Part shown: in pieces, positions 51,358 to 63,514 of the stretch
How the letters are laid out: every line of letters begins with the position of its first letter
How positions within the stretch are numbered: the stretch's first letter is position 1
Source: Stictocephala bisonia
Lineage: Eukaryota; Arthropoda; Insecta; Hemiptera; Membracidae
Length of the DNA stretch: 64,000 bases
Assembly (NCBI GenBank): GCA_035578905.1
Contig: JAQJVL010000565.1
Coordinates: 349,001 to 413,000 of the forward strand
Direction: 5' to 3'
Notes under the pieces: generated by a model
What the model saw: the letters and a program-made list of their open reading frames with translations, nothing else
What the model was told of the DNA's origin: nothing
Databases searched by the model: none
Translations under genes and position numbers: made by a program

Positions 51358-54300
51358 ACTCCATAATGTTATGTTGAAATATTCTCGTATTTAAATATAA
51401 CATTATAGAGCATTACTCCATACTAATATGTTAAAATAATCTCTTATTTAAATATAACATTATAGAGCATTACTCCATAATAATATGTTGAAATAATCTC
51501 TTATTTAAATATAACATTATAGAGCATTACTCCATAATGTTATGTTGAAATAATCTCTTATTTAAATGTAACATTTTAGACCATTACTCCATAATGTTAT
51601 GTTGAAATAATCTCTTATTTAACATATCATTATAGAGCATTACTCCATAATGTTATGTTGAAATAATCTCTTATTTAAATATAACATTATAGAGCATTAC
51701 TCCATAATGTTATGTTAAAATAACCTCTTATTTAAATATAACATTATAGATCATTACTCCATAATGTTATGTTGAAATAACCTCCTATTTAAATATAACA
51801 TTATAGAGCACTACTGCATAATGTAATGTTGAAATAACATCTTATTTAAATATAACATTATAGAGCACTACTTCATAATGTAATGTTGAAATAACATCTT
51901 ATTTAAATATAACATTATAGAGCAATACTCCATAATGTTATGTTAAAATAATCTCTTATTTAAATATAACATTATAGAGCACTACTCCATAATGTTATGT
52001 TAAAATAACCTCTTATTTAAATATAACATTATAGAGCATTACTCCATAACGTAACGTTGAAATAACCTCTTATTTAAATATAACATTATAGAGCACTACT
52101 CCATAATGTTATGTTAAAATAACCTCTTATTTAAATATAACATTATAGAGCACTACTCCATAATGTTATGTTAAAATAACCTCTTATATAAATATAACAT
52201 TATAAAGCACTACTCCATAATGTTATGGTAAAATAACCTCTTATTTAAATATAACATTATAGAGCACTACTCCATAATGTAATGTTGAAATAACTTCTTA
52301 TTTTAATATAACATTATAGAATACTACTCCATAATGTTATGCTAAAATAACCACTTATTTAAATATAAAATTATAGAGCACTACTCCATAATGTTATGTT
52401 AAAATAACCTCTTATTTAAATATAACATTATAGAGCACTACTCCATAATGTTATGTAAAATAACATCTTATTTAAATATAACATTATAGAGCACTACTCC
52501 ATACTGTTATGTTAAAATAACCTCTTATTTAAATATAACATTATAGAGCACTACTCAATAATGTTATGTTAAAATAACCTCTTATTTCAATATAACATTA
52601 TAGAGCACTACTCCATAATGTTATGTTAAAATAACCTCTTATTTAAATATAACATTATAAAGCACTACTCCAAAATGTTATGTTAAAATAACCTCTTATT
52701 TAAATATAACATAATAAAGCAATACTCCATAATGTTATGTTAAAATAACCTCTTATTTAAATATATCATTATAGAGCACTACTCCATAATGTTATGTTAA
52801 AATAACCTCTTATTTAAATATAACAATATGGAGCATTATTCCATAATAATATGTTGAAATAAGCTCTTATTTAAACATTACATTATAGATTATTACTCCA
52901 TAATGTTATGTTGAAATAATCTCTTATTTAAATATAACATTATACAGCATTACTCCATAATGTTATGTTGAAATAATCTCATATTTAAATATAACATTAG
53001 AGAGCATTACTCCATAATGTTATGTTGAAATAATATCTTATTTAAATATAACATTATAGAGCATTACTCCATAATAATATGTTGAAATAATCTCTTAATT
53101 AAATATAAAATGATAGTGCATTACTCCATAATGTTATGTTGAAATATTCTCGTATTTAAATATAACATTATAGAGCATTACTCCATACTAATATGTTAAA
53201 ATAATCTCTTATTTAAATATAACAATATAGAGCATTACTCCATAATAATATGTTGAAATAAGCTTTTATTTAATTATAAAATTATAGAGCATTACTCCAT
53301 AATGTTATGTTGAAATAGTCTCTTATTTAAATGTAACATTTTAGACCATTACTCCATAATGTTATGTTGAAATAATCTCTTATTTAACATATCATTATAG
53401 AGCATTACTCCATAATGTTATGTTGAAATAATCTCTTATTTAAATATAACATTATAGAGCATTACTCCATAATGTTATGTTGAAATAATCTCTTATTTAA
53501 ATATAATAATATAGAGCATTACACCATAATGATATGTTGAAATAACCTCTTTTTTAAAAATAACATTATAGAGCATTACTCTATAATAATATGTTGAAAT
53601 AATCTCTAATTAAAATATAACATTATAGAGCATTACTCCATAATGTTATGTTGAAATAACCTCTTATTTAAATATAACATTATAGAGCATTACTTCATAA
53701 TGTTATGTTGAAATAACCTCTTATTTAAATATAACATTATAGAGCATTACTCCATAATGTTATGTTGAAATAATCTCTTATTTAAATATAACATTATAGA
53801 GCATTACTCCATAATGTTATGTTGAAATAATCTCTTATTTAAATATAACATTATAGAGCATTACTCCATAATGTTATGTTAAAATAACCTCTTATTTAAA
53901 TATAACATTATAGATCATTACTCCATAATGTTATGTTGAAATAACCTCTTATTTAAATATAACATTATAGAGCACTACTCCATAATGTAATGTTGAAATA
54001 ACATCTTATTTAAATATAACATTATAGAGCACTACTTCATAATGTAATGTTGAAATAACATCTTATTTAAATATATCATTATAGAGCAATACTCCATAAT
54101 GTTACGTTAAAATAATCTCTTATTTAAATATAACATAATAGAGCACTACTCCATAATGTTATGTTAAAATAACCTCTTATTTAAATATAACATTATAGAG
54201 CATTACTCCATAACGTAACGTTGAAATAACCTCTTATTTAAATATAACATTATAGAGCACTACTCCATAATGTTATGTTAAAATAACCTCTTATTTAAAT

Positions 54301-56580
54301 ATAACATTATAGAGCACTACTCCATAATGTTATGTTAAAATAACCTCTTATTTAAATATAACATTATAAAGCACTACTCCATAATGTTATGGTAAAATAA
54401 CCTCTTATTTAAATGTAACATTATAGAGCACTACTCCATAATGTAATGTTGAAATAACTTCTTATTTTAATATAACATTATAGAATACTACTCCATAATG
54501 TTATGCTAAAATAACCACTTATTTAAATATAAAATTATAGAGCACTACTCCATAATGTTATGTTAAAATAACCTCTTATTTAAATATAACATTATAGAGC
54601 ACTACTCCATAATGTTATGTAAAATAACATCTTATTTAAATATAACATTATAGAGCACTACTCCATACTGTTATGTTAAAATAACCTCTTATTTAAATAT
54701 AACATTATAGAGCAGTACTCCATAATGTTATGTTAAAATAACATCTTATTTAAATATAACATTATAGAGCACTACTCCATAATTTTATGTTAAAATAACC
54801 TCTTATTTCAATATAACATTATAGAGCACTACTCCATAATGTTATGTTAAAATAACCTCTTATTTAAATATAACATTATAAAGCACTACTCCATAATGTT
54901 ATGTTAAAATAACCTCTTATTTAAATATAACATAATAAAGCAATACTCTATAATGTTATGTTAAAATAACCTTTTATTTAAATATAACATTATAGAGCAC
55001 TACTCCATAATGTTGTGTTAAAATAACCTCTTATTTAAATATAACATTATAGAGCAGTACTCCATAATGTTATGTTAAAATAACATCTTATTTAAATATA
55101 ACATTATAGAGCACTACTCCATAATTTTATGTTAAAATAACCTCTTATTTAAATATAACATTATATAGCTTTACTCCATAATGTTATGTTAAAATAACCC
55201 TTTATTTAAATATAACATTATAGAGCACTACTCCATAATGTTATGGTAAAATAACCTCTTATTTAAATATAACATTATAGAGCCCTACTCCATAATGGTA
55301 TGTTAAAATAACCTCTTATTTAAATATAACATTATAGAGCACTACTCCATAATGTTATGTTAAAATAACCTCTTATTTAAATATAACATTATAGAGCACT
55401 ACTCCATATTGTTATGTTGAAATAATCTCTTATTTAAATATAACATTATAGAGCATTACTCCATAATGTTATGTTAAAATAACATCTTATTTAAATATAA
55501 CATTATAGAGCATTACTCTATAATGTTATGTTAAAATAACCTCTTATTTAAATATAACATTATAGAGCACTACTCCATAATGTTATGGTAAAATAACCTC
55601 TTATTTAAATATAACATTATAGAGCCCTACTCCATAATGTTATGTTAAAATAACCTCTTATTTAAATATAACATTATAGAGCACTACTCCATAATGTTAT
55701 GTTAAAATAACCTCTTATTTAAATATAACATTATAGAGCACTACTCCATAATGTTATGTTGAAATAATCTCTTATTTAAATATAACATTATAGAGCATTA
55801 CTCCATAATGTTATGTTAAAATAACCTCTTATTTAAATATAACATTATAGAGCAGTACTCCATAATGTTATGTTAAAATAACATCTTATTTAAATATAAA
55901 ATTATAGAGCACTACTCCATAATTTTATGTTAAAATAACCTCTTATTTAAATATAACATTATATAGCTTTACTCCATAATGTTATGTTAAAATAACCCTT
56001 TATTTAAATATAACATTATAGAGCACTACTCCATAATGTTATGGTAAAATAACCTCTTATTTAAATATAACATTATAGAGCCCTACTCCATATTGTTATG
56101 TTAAAATAACCTCTTATTTAAATATAACATTATAGAGCACTACTCCATAATGTTATGTTAAAATAACCTCTTATTTAAATATAAAATTATAGAGCACTAC
56201 TCCATAATGTTATGTTGAATAACCTCTTATTTAAATATAACATTATAGAGCACTACTCCATAATGATATGTTGAAATAAAATCTTATTTAAATAAAACAT
56301 TATAGAGCACTACTCCATATTGTTACGTTAAAATAACCTCTTATTTAAATATAAAATTATAGAGCACTACTCCATAATGTAATGTTGAAATAACATCTTA
56401 TTTAAATATAACATTATAGAGCACTACTCCATAATGTTATGTTAAAATAAACTCTTATTTAAACATAACATTATAGAGCATTAATCCTTATTTTATTTTG
56501 ATATAACCTCTTGTTTAAACATAACATTATATAGTACTACTCCATAATGTAATGTTGAAGTAATTTCTTATTTAAATATT

Positions 56581-56690
56581 AAGATAAACTTTTTAAAAGT
56601 ATTTTAAACACTAAATTTGATTTAAAATACTAATAATACTATAAGCTAAATAACACTAATAAGTTGTTATAGAGCATTACTTCATAATGT
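56581..56690 (+). repeat. Array leader, copy C
   Basis: Third copy of the leader ('agataaac' ... 'aataacactaataagttg') near the right end of the array. It is followed by about five more monomers before the array ends at 56,998. Confidence 0.88.
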
Positions 56691-56999
56691 TATGTTGAAA
56701 TAACATTTTATTTATATATAACATTATAGAGCACTACTCCATAATGTTAAGTTGAAATAACCTCTTATTTAAACATAACATTATATAACACTACTCCATA
56801 ATGTAATATTGAAATAACATCTTAATTGAACATAACATTATAGAGCAATATTCCATAATGTTTTGAAGATATAACCTCTTATTTAAAAATAACATTATAG
56901 AGCAATATTTTATAATGTTTTGTTGAAATAACCTCTTATTTAAACATAACATTATAGAGCACTCTTTCATAATATAATTTTGAAATAACATCTTATATT

Positions 57000-57262
57000 G
57001 ATGGGAGGGTGGGTCAATGGCAATGTACGTGTTTGGATGGGCGGGTTATTTTAATTATTATGTTACATAGTTTATATGTCTTACAGATTGTGATTTTATT
57101 TTGAAATGCTTCGTTAGCATTGATCAACCCACCCGCCCACCCATACACATACATAGCTATTGACCCATCCGCCCACCCGTACACATACAGTGTTATGGAC
57201 CCACTCACCTACCTGTATACGTACAGTGTTATTGACCCACTCGCATTCCTATATACGTACAG
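57000..57262. repeat. 36-bp family minisatellite remnants, opposed orientations
   Basis: 57,002-57,050 has plus-type words ('gggtgggtcaat', 'gtacgtgt', 'gatgggcggg'). 57,121-57,262 has the complement type ('gacccac', 'cgcccaccc', 'acacatacagtg'). An AT-rich stretch of about 70 bp separates them, giving a local inverted arrangement right at the satellite edge. Confidence 0.75.
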
Positions 57263-57276
57263 TGGAGTTATAGAGT

Positions 57277-57331
57277 AAATAACATTATAGAGTACTACTC
57301 CATAACGTTATGTTGAAACAGCATCTTTTTA
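57277..57331 (+). repeat. Orphan 57-bp satellite monomer
   Basis: A single unit ('aataacattatagag' then 'ctccataacgttatgttg') lies about 280 bp beyond the array end, after the minisatellite. It suggests that the minisatellite was inserted into or recombined with the array edge. Confidence 0.8.
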
Positions 57332-57575
57332 AACGTGAAATGCAAGTGAAAAACGTTACCAAAGTGAGAAGAAAGCATGGGAATTGAATTGTACTGTAAG
57401 TTATACTTTACAATATATCGTCTAATAAATAAAAGTGTTAGTTGGATAATCAGAAGAAATAAAAACAAAAATTAAGAAACTTATTCACACATCCTGACTT
57501 TGTAGCCATAATCAAAAGTCCAAGATTGAGATGAGCTGAGCTTACGGCGAGAAGACTTGTATTAAAAATGTATTT

Positions 57576-57740
57576 GTGGAGAAGCCAGCAGACATAAGAC
57601 CTCTAGGAAGGTTAAAGTTTGGGTGGCAAGACCAAGTACTAAAAGACCTTACACGAGTGGGAGCAAACTCAAGATGGGAAAGAGTGGAGAGGCCAGATAT
57701 ATACCAAGCAAACTTAGGCTTGAGTGGCCACATCGGTAAG
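57576..57740 (+). pseudogene. LINE-like C-terminal fragment
   Basis: A 64-codon plus-strand frame (57,576-57,770) contains RPLGRLKFGWQDQV and LKDLTRVGA near residues 8-30, then an Arg/Glu/Trp-rich stretch. This layout (RP.GRPKLRW.D.V..DL....) is the usual C-terminal region of reverse transcriptase ORFs in several insect non-LTR retrotransposons. No RT core is nearby, so it is an isolated decayed fragment. It is unrelated to the C-terminal domain of the LINE at 32.7-35.9 kb, so it comes from a different family. Confidence 0.5.
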
Positions 57741-57770
57741 GTAAGATATAAGTGTTACGTTACAAATTAA

Positions 57771-58210
57771 TGCCATTTCATGTACTATCAAAACTATTAG
57801 GCGCATTTTGAAGAAAACATAAAACATCTTAACTTATAGAAAGATGCAATTTTTTATAGTTATTTAAAGAATATTTTTAATGTACCGTTACATAATTTAT
57901 TATTGAATATTAAACATTGATTAGTGTCTCAAAGCCTGTAAAAGCTAACAACAAAATGAACTGAACTTTAAAACGTTGAATAAATAACTGACACGGTTAA
58001 TTGATTTTAAGTTTTATTATTGTGTAGAATACATTTTTGTATATGTACTTGCTGTTTTTAAAATATTAACTGAGTATTTATTTTTCATTCCTTAAATTAA
58101 ATAATAAGTGCAATGCATTCTAAATATATAAATTAAATTATGTATATACACGTTCTGTGTTATGTATATTTTATTTATTCTTTGATATTTCGTAAAACAA
58201 GCAGACCATT
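57771..58210. other. AT-rich spacer
   Basis: I see no supported feature between the LINE fragment and the minisatellite. Confidence 0.6.
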
Positions 58211-58213
58211 ACC

Positions 58214-58502
58214 CGAGTCAATACCACTGCACGTGTATGGGTTGGCGGGTGGGTCAATACCACTGTACGTGTATGGATGAGCGAGTGGGTCAATACCACT
58301 GCACGTGTATGAGTGGGCGGGTGAGTCAATACCACTGTACGTGTATGGATGAGCGAGTGGGTCAATACCACTGCACGTGTATGGGTGGGCGGGTGGGTCA
58401 ATACCACTGTACATGTATGGATGAGCGAGTGGGTCAATACCACTGCACGTGTATGGGTGGGCGGGTGGGTCAATACCACTGTACGTGTATGGGTGGGCGA
58501 GT
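58214..58502 (+). repeat. 36-bp minisatellite (8 copies)
   Basis: Units of 36 bp ('gggtcaataccactg', 'cacgtgtatgggtgggcg') alternate between a 'gggtgggcgggt' and a 'ggatgagcgagt' type, so the higher-order period is 72 bp. Because 36 is 12 codons, both strands show open 12-aa-periodic frames (61-102 codons). These are not credible genes. The segment TGAGCGAGTGG of each second unit resembles a tRNA A box. Confidence 0.95.
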
Positions 58503-58545
58503 GGCTTTCAATGCGGAGGGTTCAAATCCCGTGAGGTTCACTTAA
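58494..58545 (+). other. tRNA-like A-box/B-box remnant
   Basis: The last minisatellite unit runs into TGGGCGAGTGG (A-box-like, one mismatch, 58,494-58,504). Then comes GGTTCAAATCC (58,519-58,529), a B-box match with one substitution, inside a T-arm-like 'gagggttcaaatcccgtg'. The A-to-B distance is about 25 bp, shorter than in any functional tRNA, so this is a truncated tRNA-derived head. Confidence 0.5.
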
Positions 58546-59970
58546 ATTTGTCATAGGGGTTTGGACAGTTGTCCCTGAACAACATATGAATATAATGTTA
58601 AAAATGCCACTGGTGTACACAGTAAAATAAAATTAATCAGACATTGTGGAAAAAAGGACAAAAAATATCTATAATTATTGGTGTTGGTTATAAGCTAAAA
58701 TATGGAATATTGATTATACCATGGGGTTTTAAAGAGTAAAATAAATTTAACAATATGTCAAGAACTTCATTAAATAATGATTATTTAAGTTTTATTTCAA
58801 TTACAAATTACTTAAAACTATGATCAAACACGCTATTCACAGAATATAACGTATTACAAAATTAATATTTGTTACTATCTGTTAAATTCCAATCATAAAT
58901 ATATGACAGATAAAACTCATCAACTACAAAATCAATTTAATTGTTGCTCTTGTAGCAGATCGTGGCATACCTTACAGTAGTTTAGTGAGTTTTCACAGTT
59001 GTTTATATATGGCTTGTGACAAACATAGTTTTGATTAATTTTCTATTGTATATTATTAAAATATCTAACAAATATGTTATGAAATTTTACATCTATAAAA
59101 AATTTTCAGTAACAACATTATAATGGCTCCCATTTTGAAATATGTACTACATTGGATACTCTTTTTATAAATAACTATATTATAAAATGTTGTAATATAG
59201 TAATTTGTAATATATTATTAAAAGGTATACCACAGTTTAGCACTGAAAAATCAGCTACTCTTATGTTTAAGTAATGAACATAACTAGGCTGGCGGATAAA
59301 AACCACTTTTGTTTAAAGTACGTCGACTTTATTTGTTTATTTTGACTCAATTAACAAGTTTGAAGTTTGGTGGCTTGTATTAGCAAAGTTGATTTTTTAA
59401 TTAATAAACAAACTAACTGAAATTAAAATGTATTTAATTGTATCCCTTAAATTTATTGTTTCCTATTGTATGTCCTGCATTCTATTCTATATTGGGTATA
59501 CATTTGTATACTCTTTGCAATTTTTAATTGAGCCAGAGCATTGTCATATACTTGAAATTTTACTTCCTACTGTCTTAGTTAACTTTATTTTATGATTTAT
59601 ACAACATTTAATTACAGATTATTTGTAGCACTAGTTGTATAGAATATATGAAGATAGCTCAGGTTATGGAATGGACCTACGAGCTGAAAGGAATGCAAAT
59701 GATCTCCAACTAATGGTTTTGGCATTTCATTACTATTCAAGACTCAAGTTTCCTTCTAAAAGCCACAGCTAAAGTACTTGTTGTAATCCTTAATGAACGC
59801 GTTATTCGATGCTGTCACGTTTCAATAAACTGTCATCGCTATTATTTTTATTTATAGTTAAAATCTTAAATGGTTGTCGTTCATACTCAGTTATTTTAAG
59901 ACATAATTATGAGATTATATTCTTAAATCTATCATTATTTACTTCTTAGCGGTAGGTGTGTGTGTGCACG
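58546..59970. other. AT-rich non-coding region
   Basis: No ORF over 60 codons, tandem repeat or RNA gene that I can support. Confidence 0.6.
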
Positions 59971-59974
59971 CGTG

Positions 59975-61039
<1,065 letters not shown>

Positions 61040-61440
61040 AATATGGAAATGATTTCTAAACTTTTGTATAATCTCACTTGTAAAAGTGAAATCTTGTACA
61101 TCATCATGGTTACAAAGAACTCACTTTTTTACGGCATTTTGTCTTTTCAGGAGTATGGGCCACGAGGAGTTGAACGAAAATCTTCAACATAAGCCTAGGT
61201 CTAGTTTAATATCAAACAGAAAGGTATGTTCAAGAGAAATTAACTGCCACAAACCGGACTTCAAAAGGTTTAACCTTTCCACAGTAGCAGTAATTTGAAT
61301 TTGAAAGTAACTAATTGTAAAGTAGATTATTGTAATCTAAATTTATACTTTATGAAACACAATCATAAAAAAATGAATTATCTAATTACCTATGGAAGAT
61401 AAATAACGTTGTTGGGAAAGCATTTCCATATATTTTTGCC
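61040..61440 (+). mobile_element. Second copy of the 25.4-kb foldback family (arm-deleted)
   Basis: 61,040-61,320 matches 25,397-25,685 in direct orientation, with shared words such as 'cttgtacatcatcat', 'aggagttgaacgaaaat', 'gttcaagagaaattaa' and 'agtagcagt'. 'tttatgaaacac' at 61,350 matches the 25,741 region. 'aaagcatttccatat' at 61,417 matches the right end at 26,046. Most of the second inverted arm is missing, so this copy keeps both ends but has an internal deletion. Confidence 0.7.
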
Positions 61441-62354
61441 GCTCTGTAAATATTGTTTTTTATGTAGTTGACATGAACGTATTTTTGTTCTAATAAATTC
61501 TTTAATTTGAGATTTTTAAGAAAGTAAATTCTTATCAAAACATCATTATTTTGGCTTCTAGCTGTCATACAATTAATTACTGGGTCATTTTATAACCTTT
61601 ATGAAATATGTAGTTACGATAATAATGTACTTTCAATTAATGTAAATAAATTTAAAGTCACATTGATTCGATCAATTTAAATGTGCATTTACTTATGAAC
61701 ATTTACTTATGTTGAGAGCTGAATCATTTAAACTGATGTCTATTATATTTATTATAGTAATTACGAGGAAAGCATTACGACAATTATAATAATTTGTATA
61801 TAGCATTACGACTGTTAGACATTATAGGAAATTTATAAATTAATACTTAATATCGGTCAAACAATAAATTTATATGTTCTATTATGCATATCATACATTT
61901 TTAAGAGCTTCATAAGGATACATTTAAAATGAAATAGCATATCTCGATTTGAACTGCACAAAATGTAAGTGACCAAATACATCCTGTAATCAGGGTTTTC
62001 AGCAGTTGGATGCAATTTATAACATACTTCACTATTTTTATGAACTTAAAACTAAGTAATTTAAAATGTATGTATTATAAAAATAGTATATACTGCACTT
62101 CCAATTTTTTTGTTTGGTATGCTCCACATATTATTTTCGTTTAAATTAGTTTGCATATATGCTAGTCCTCTTGCTGTTACTAGACTCAATATTTATTTGT
62201 GGATTTACTTCATAACAGATTTTGGCTTATCACATTTAAGTTGTCAAAGTAATTCACTTTCTATATATTTTCAAAAGGATAAGACTTCTAATTGACTTTA
62301 TTACGAACAAAAGCTGGTGATATTTTTCATATTGCACACACTAAGGATGCGCAA
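61441..62354. other. AT-rich non-coding region
   Basis: No supported feature. Short frames here lack motifs. Confidence 0.6.
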
Positions 62355-62356
62355 TT

Positions 62357-62493
62357 GTCTGAGGTTGGTCTGAGGCAACCTCTTGTATATGTCTGAGGTT
62401 GTATATGGTCTGAGGCAACATCTTGTATATGTCTGAGGTTGTATATAGTCTGAGGCAACCTCTTGTATATGTCTAAGGTTGGCAACCTCTTGT
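62357..62493 (+). repeat. 40-bp minisatellite (about 3 copies)
   Basis: 'tgaggcaacctcttgtatat' followed by 'gtctgaggttgtatatggtc' repeats every 40 bp (62,371, 62,411, 62,451), with a final truncated unit. Each unit has complementary GAGGTTG and CAACCTC words, so the repeat can fold on itself. Confidence 0.85.
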
Positions 62494-62990
62494 TTATAAG
62501 GTAAATTGTCCTGCCTGTTGGTCTGTGATCGAATAATACAATTGATAAGTATTTTATCCATAGCTTTATAGTTTAAAACATTACCAAGGTTTTAGTTCCT
62601 TAGAAATTGAAAAATGGTTTATTGGTATAAATTTTATTCCACACCAGTAAAATATCAGTTGTCATGTCGTTAAGTCACTTACTTGTCGTTTTCAGTTTAT
62701 CAACGTTCCAGCAGATCGTACATGTGTGTTATACTTATATGTACGATATTAATTATACAATCTTCTAAAATATACAAATAATATTACACGTTTAAAACAT
62801 TTGTGAGCAGTACACAACTCTACTAATACATAATTTACTGTAAATGTAAAGCAAAAGAAATTCACTTGTATATTTTTTTTATACTTTGAAGAATTTTATA
62901 CATAAATGGTATTTCTTTATGTTACTTGAGATATTTAATATTAACAGACAATAAAGTATTGCTGAAAATGAAAATATACGTTCTGGTGAT
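62494..62990. other. AT-rich spacer
   Basis: I see no supported feature between the 40-bp and 94-bp repeats. Confidence 0.6.
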
Positions 62991-63514
62991 CAATGACGTG
63001 CAATATTATGATAGTAGCAGTCTATAGTTTACGGTTATCAATAACGTGCAATATTATGATAGTAGCAGTCTATAGTTTACGGTTATCAAACCAACTTCAT
63101 CGATTTTAGGTATGTTAATACTATAATACCTGTAATAACGTGCAATATTATGATAGTAGCAGTCTATAGTTTACGGTTATCGAACCAACTTCATAGATTT
63201 TAGGTATGTTAATACTATAATACCTGTAATAACGTGCAATATTATGATAGTAGCAGTCTATAGTTTACGGTTATCGAACCAACTTCATAGATTTTAGGTA
63301 TGTTAATACTATAATACCTGTAATAACGTGCAATATTATGATAGTAGCAGTCTATAGTTTACGGTTATCAAACCAACTTCATCGATTTTAGGTATGTTAA
63401 TACTATAATACCTGTAATAACGTGCAATATTATGATAGTAGCAGTCTATAGTTTACGGTTATCAAACCAACTTCATCGATTTTAGGTATGTTAATACTAT
63501 AATACCTGTAATAA
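62991..63514 (+). repeat. 94-bp tandem repeat (5 full copies plus a 48-bp short unit)
   Basis: 'aacgtgcaatattatgatag' recurs at 63,043, 63,137, 63,231 and onward every 94 bp. The first unit (62,995-63,042) is only 48 bp long and lacks the 'accaacttcat...atacctgt' half. The missing half contains the dyad AGGTAT...ATACCT. Units alternate 'atcaaacc..atcg' with 'atcgaacc..atag', which gives a partial higher-order pattern. Confidence 0.95.

Larger units (their letters stand above)
43225..56998. repeat. 57-bp satellite array (about 235 monomers, three blocks)
   Basis: Head-to-tail units of 57 bp. Each unit has an inverted repeat, ATAACATTAT...ATAATGTTAT, whose central 13 nt contain a further GAG...CTC pair, and a second dyad AAATAA-NNNN-TTATTT. 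The first block (43,340-44,320) is very homogeneous and uses 'gagcactactcc' with 'ttaattat'. Later blocks mix 'gagcattactcc', 'ataataatatg' and 'ataatgtaatg' variants. The array is broken by two copies of its own left leader sequence, at 47,209 and 56,581. All frames contain stops although 57 is a multiple of three. It is non-coding, and a heterochromatic or centromere-type role is inference. Confidence 0.97.

Noticed and set aside
56791..56991. 66-aa minus-strand ORF at the satellite edge
   Set aside because: It arises from degenerate 57-bp monomers (19-codon period) and has no independent evidence.
43340..56998. Compensatory mutations keeping both hairpin arms paired
   Set aside because: Units with changed right arms (ataatgtaatg, ataataatatg) usually do not carry the matching left-arm change within the same monomer, so I do not claim covariation.
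58171..58545. Several 61-102-aa periodic ORFs on both strands
   Set aside because: A 36-bp (12-codon) minisatellite opens several frames on both strands at once, so these are artefacts of the period.
58494..58545. Functional tRNA gene
   Set aside because: The A-like and B-like boxes are only about 25 bp apart, and no anticodon arm or acceptor pairing is visible.
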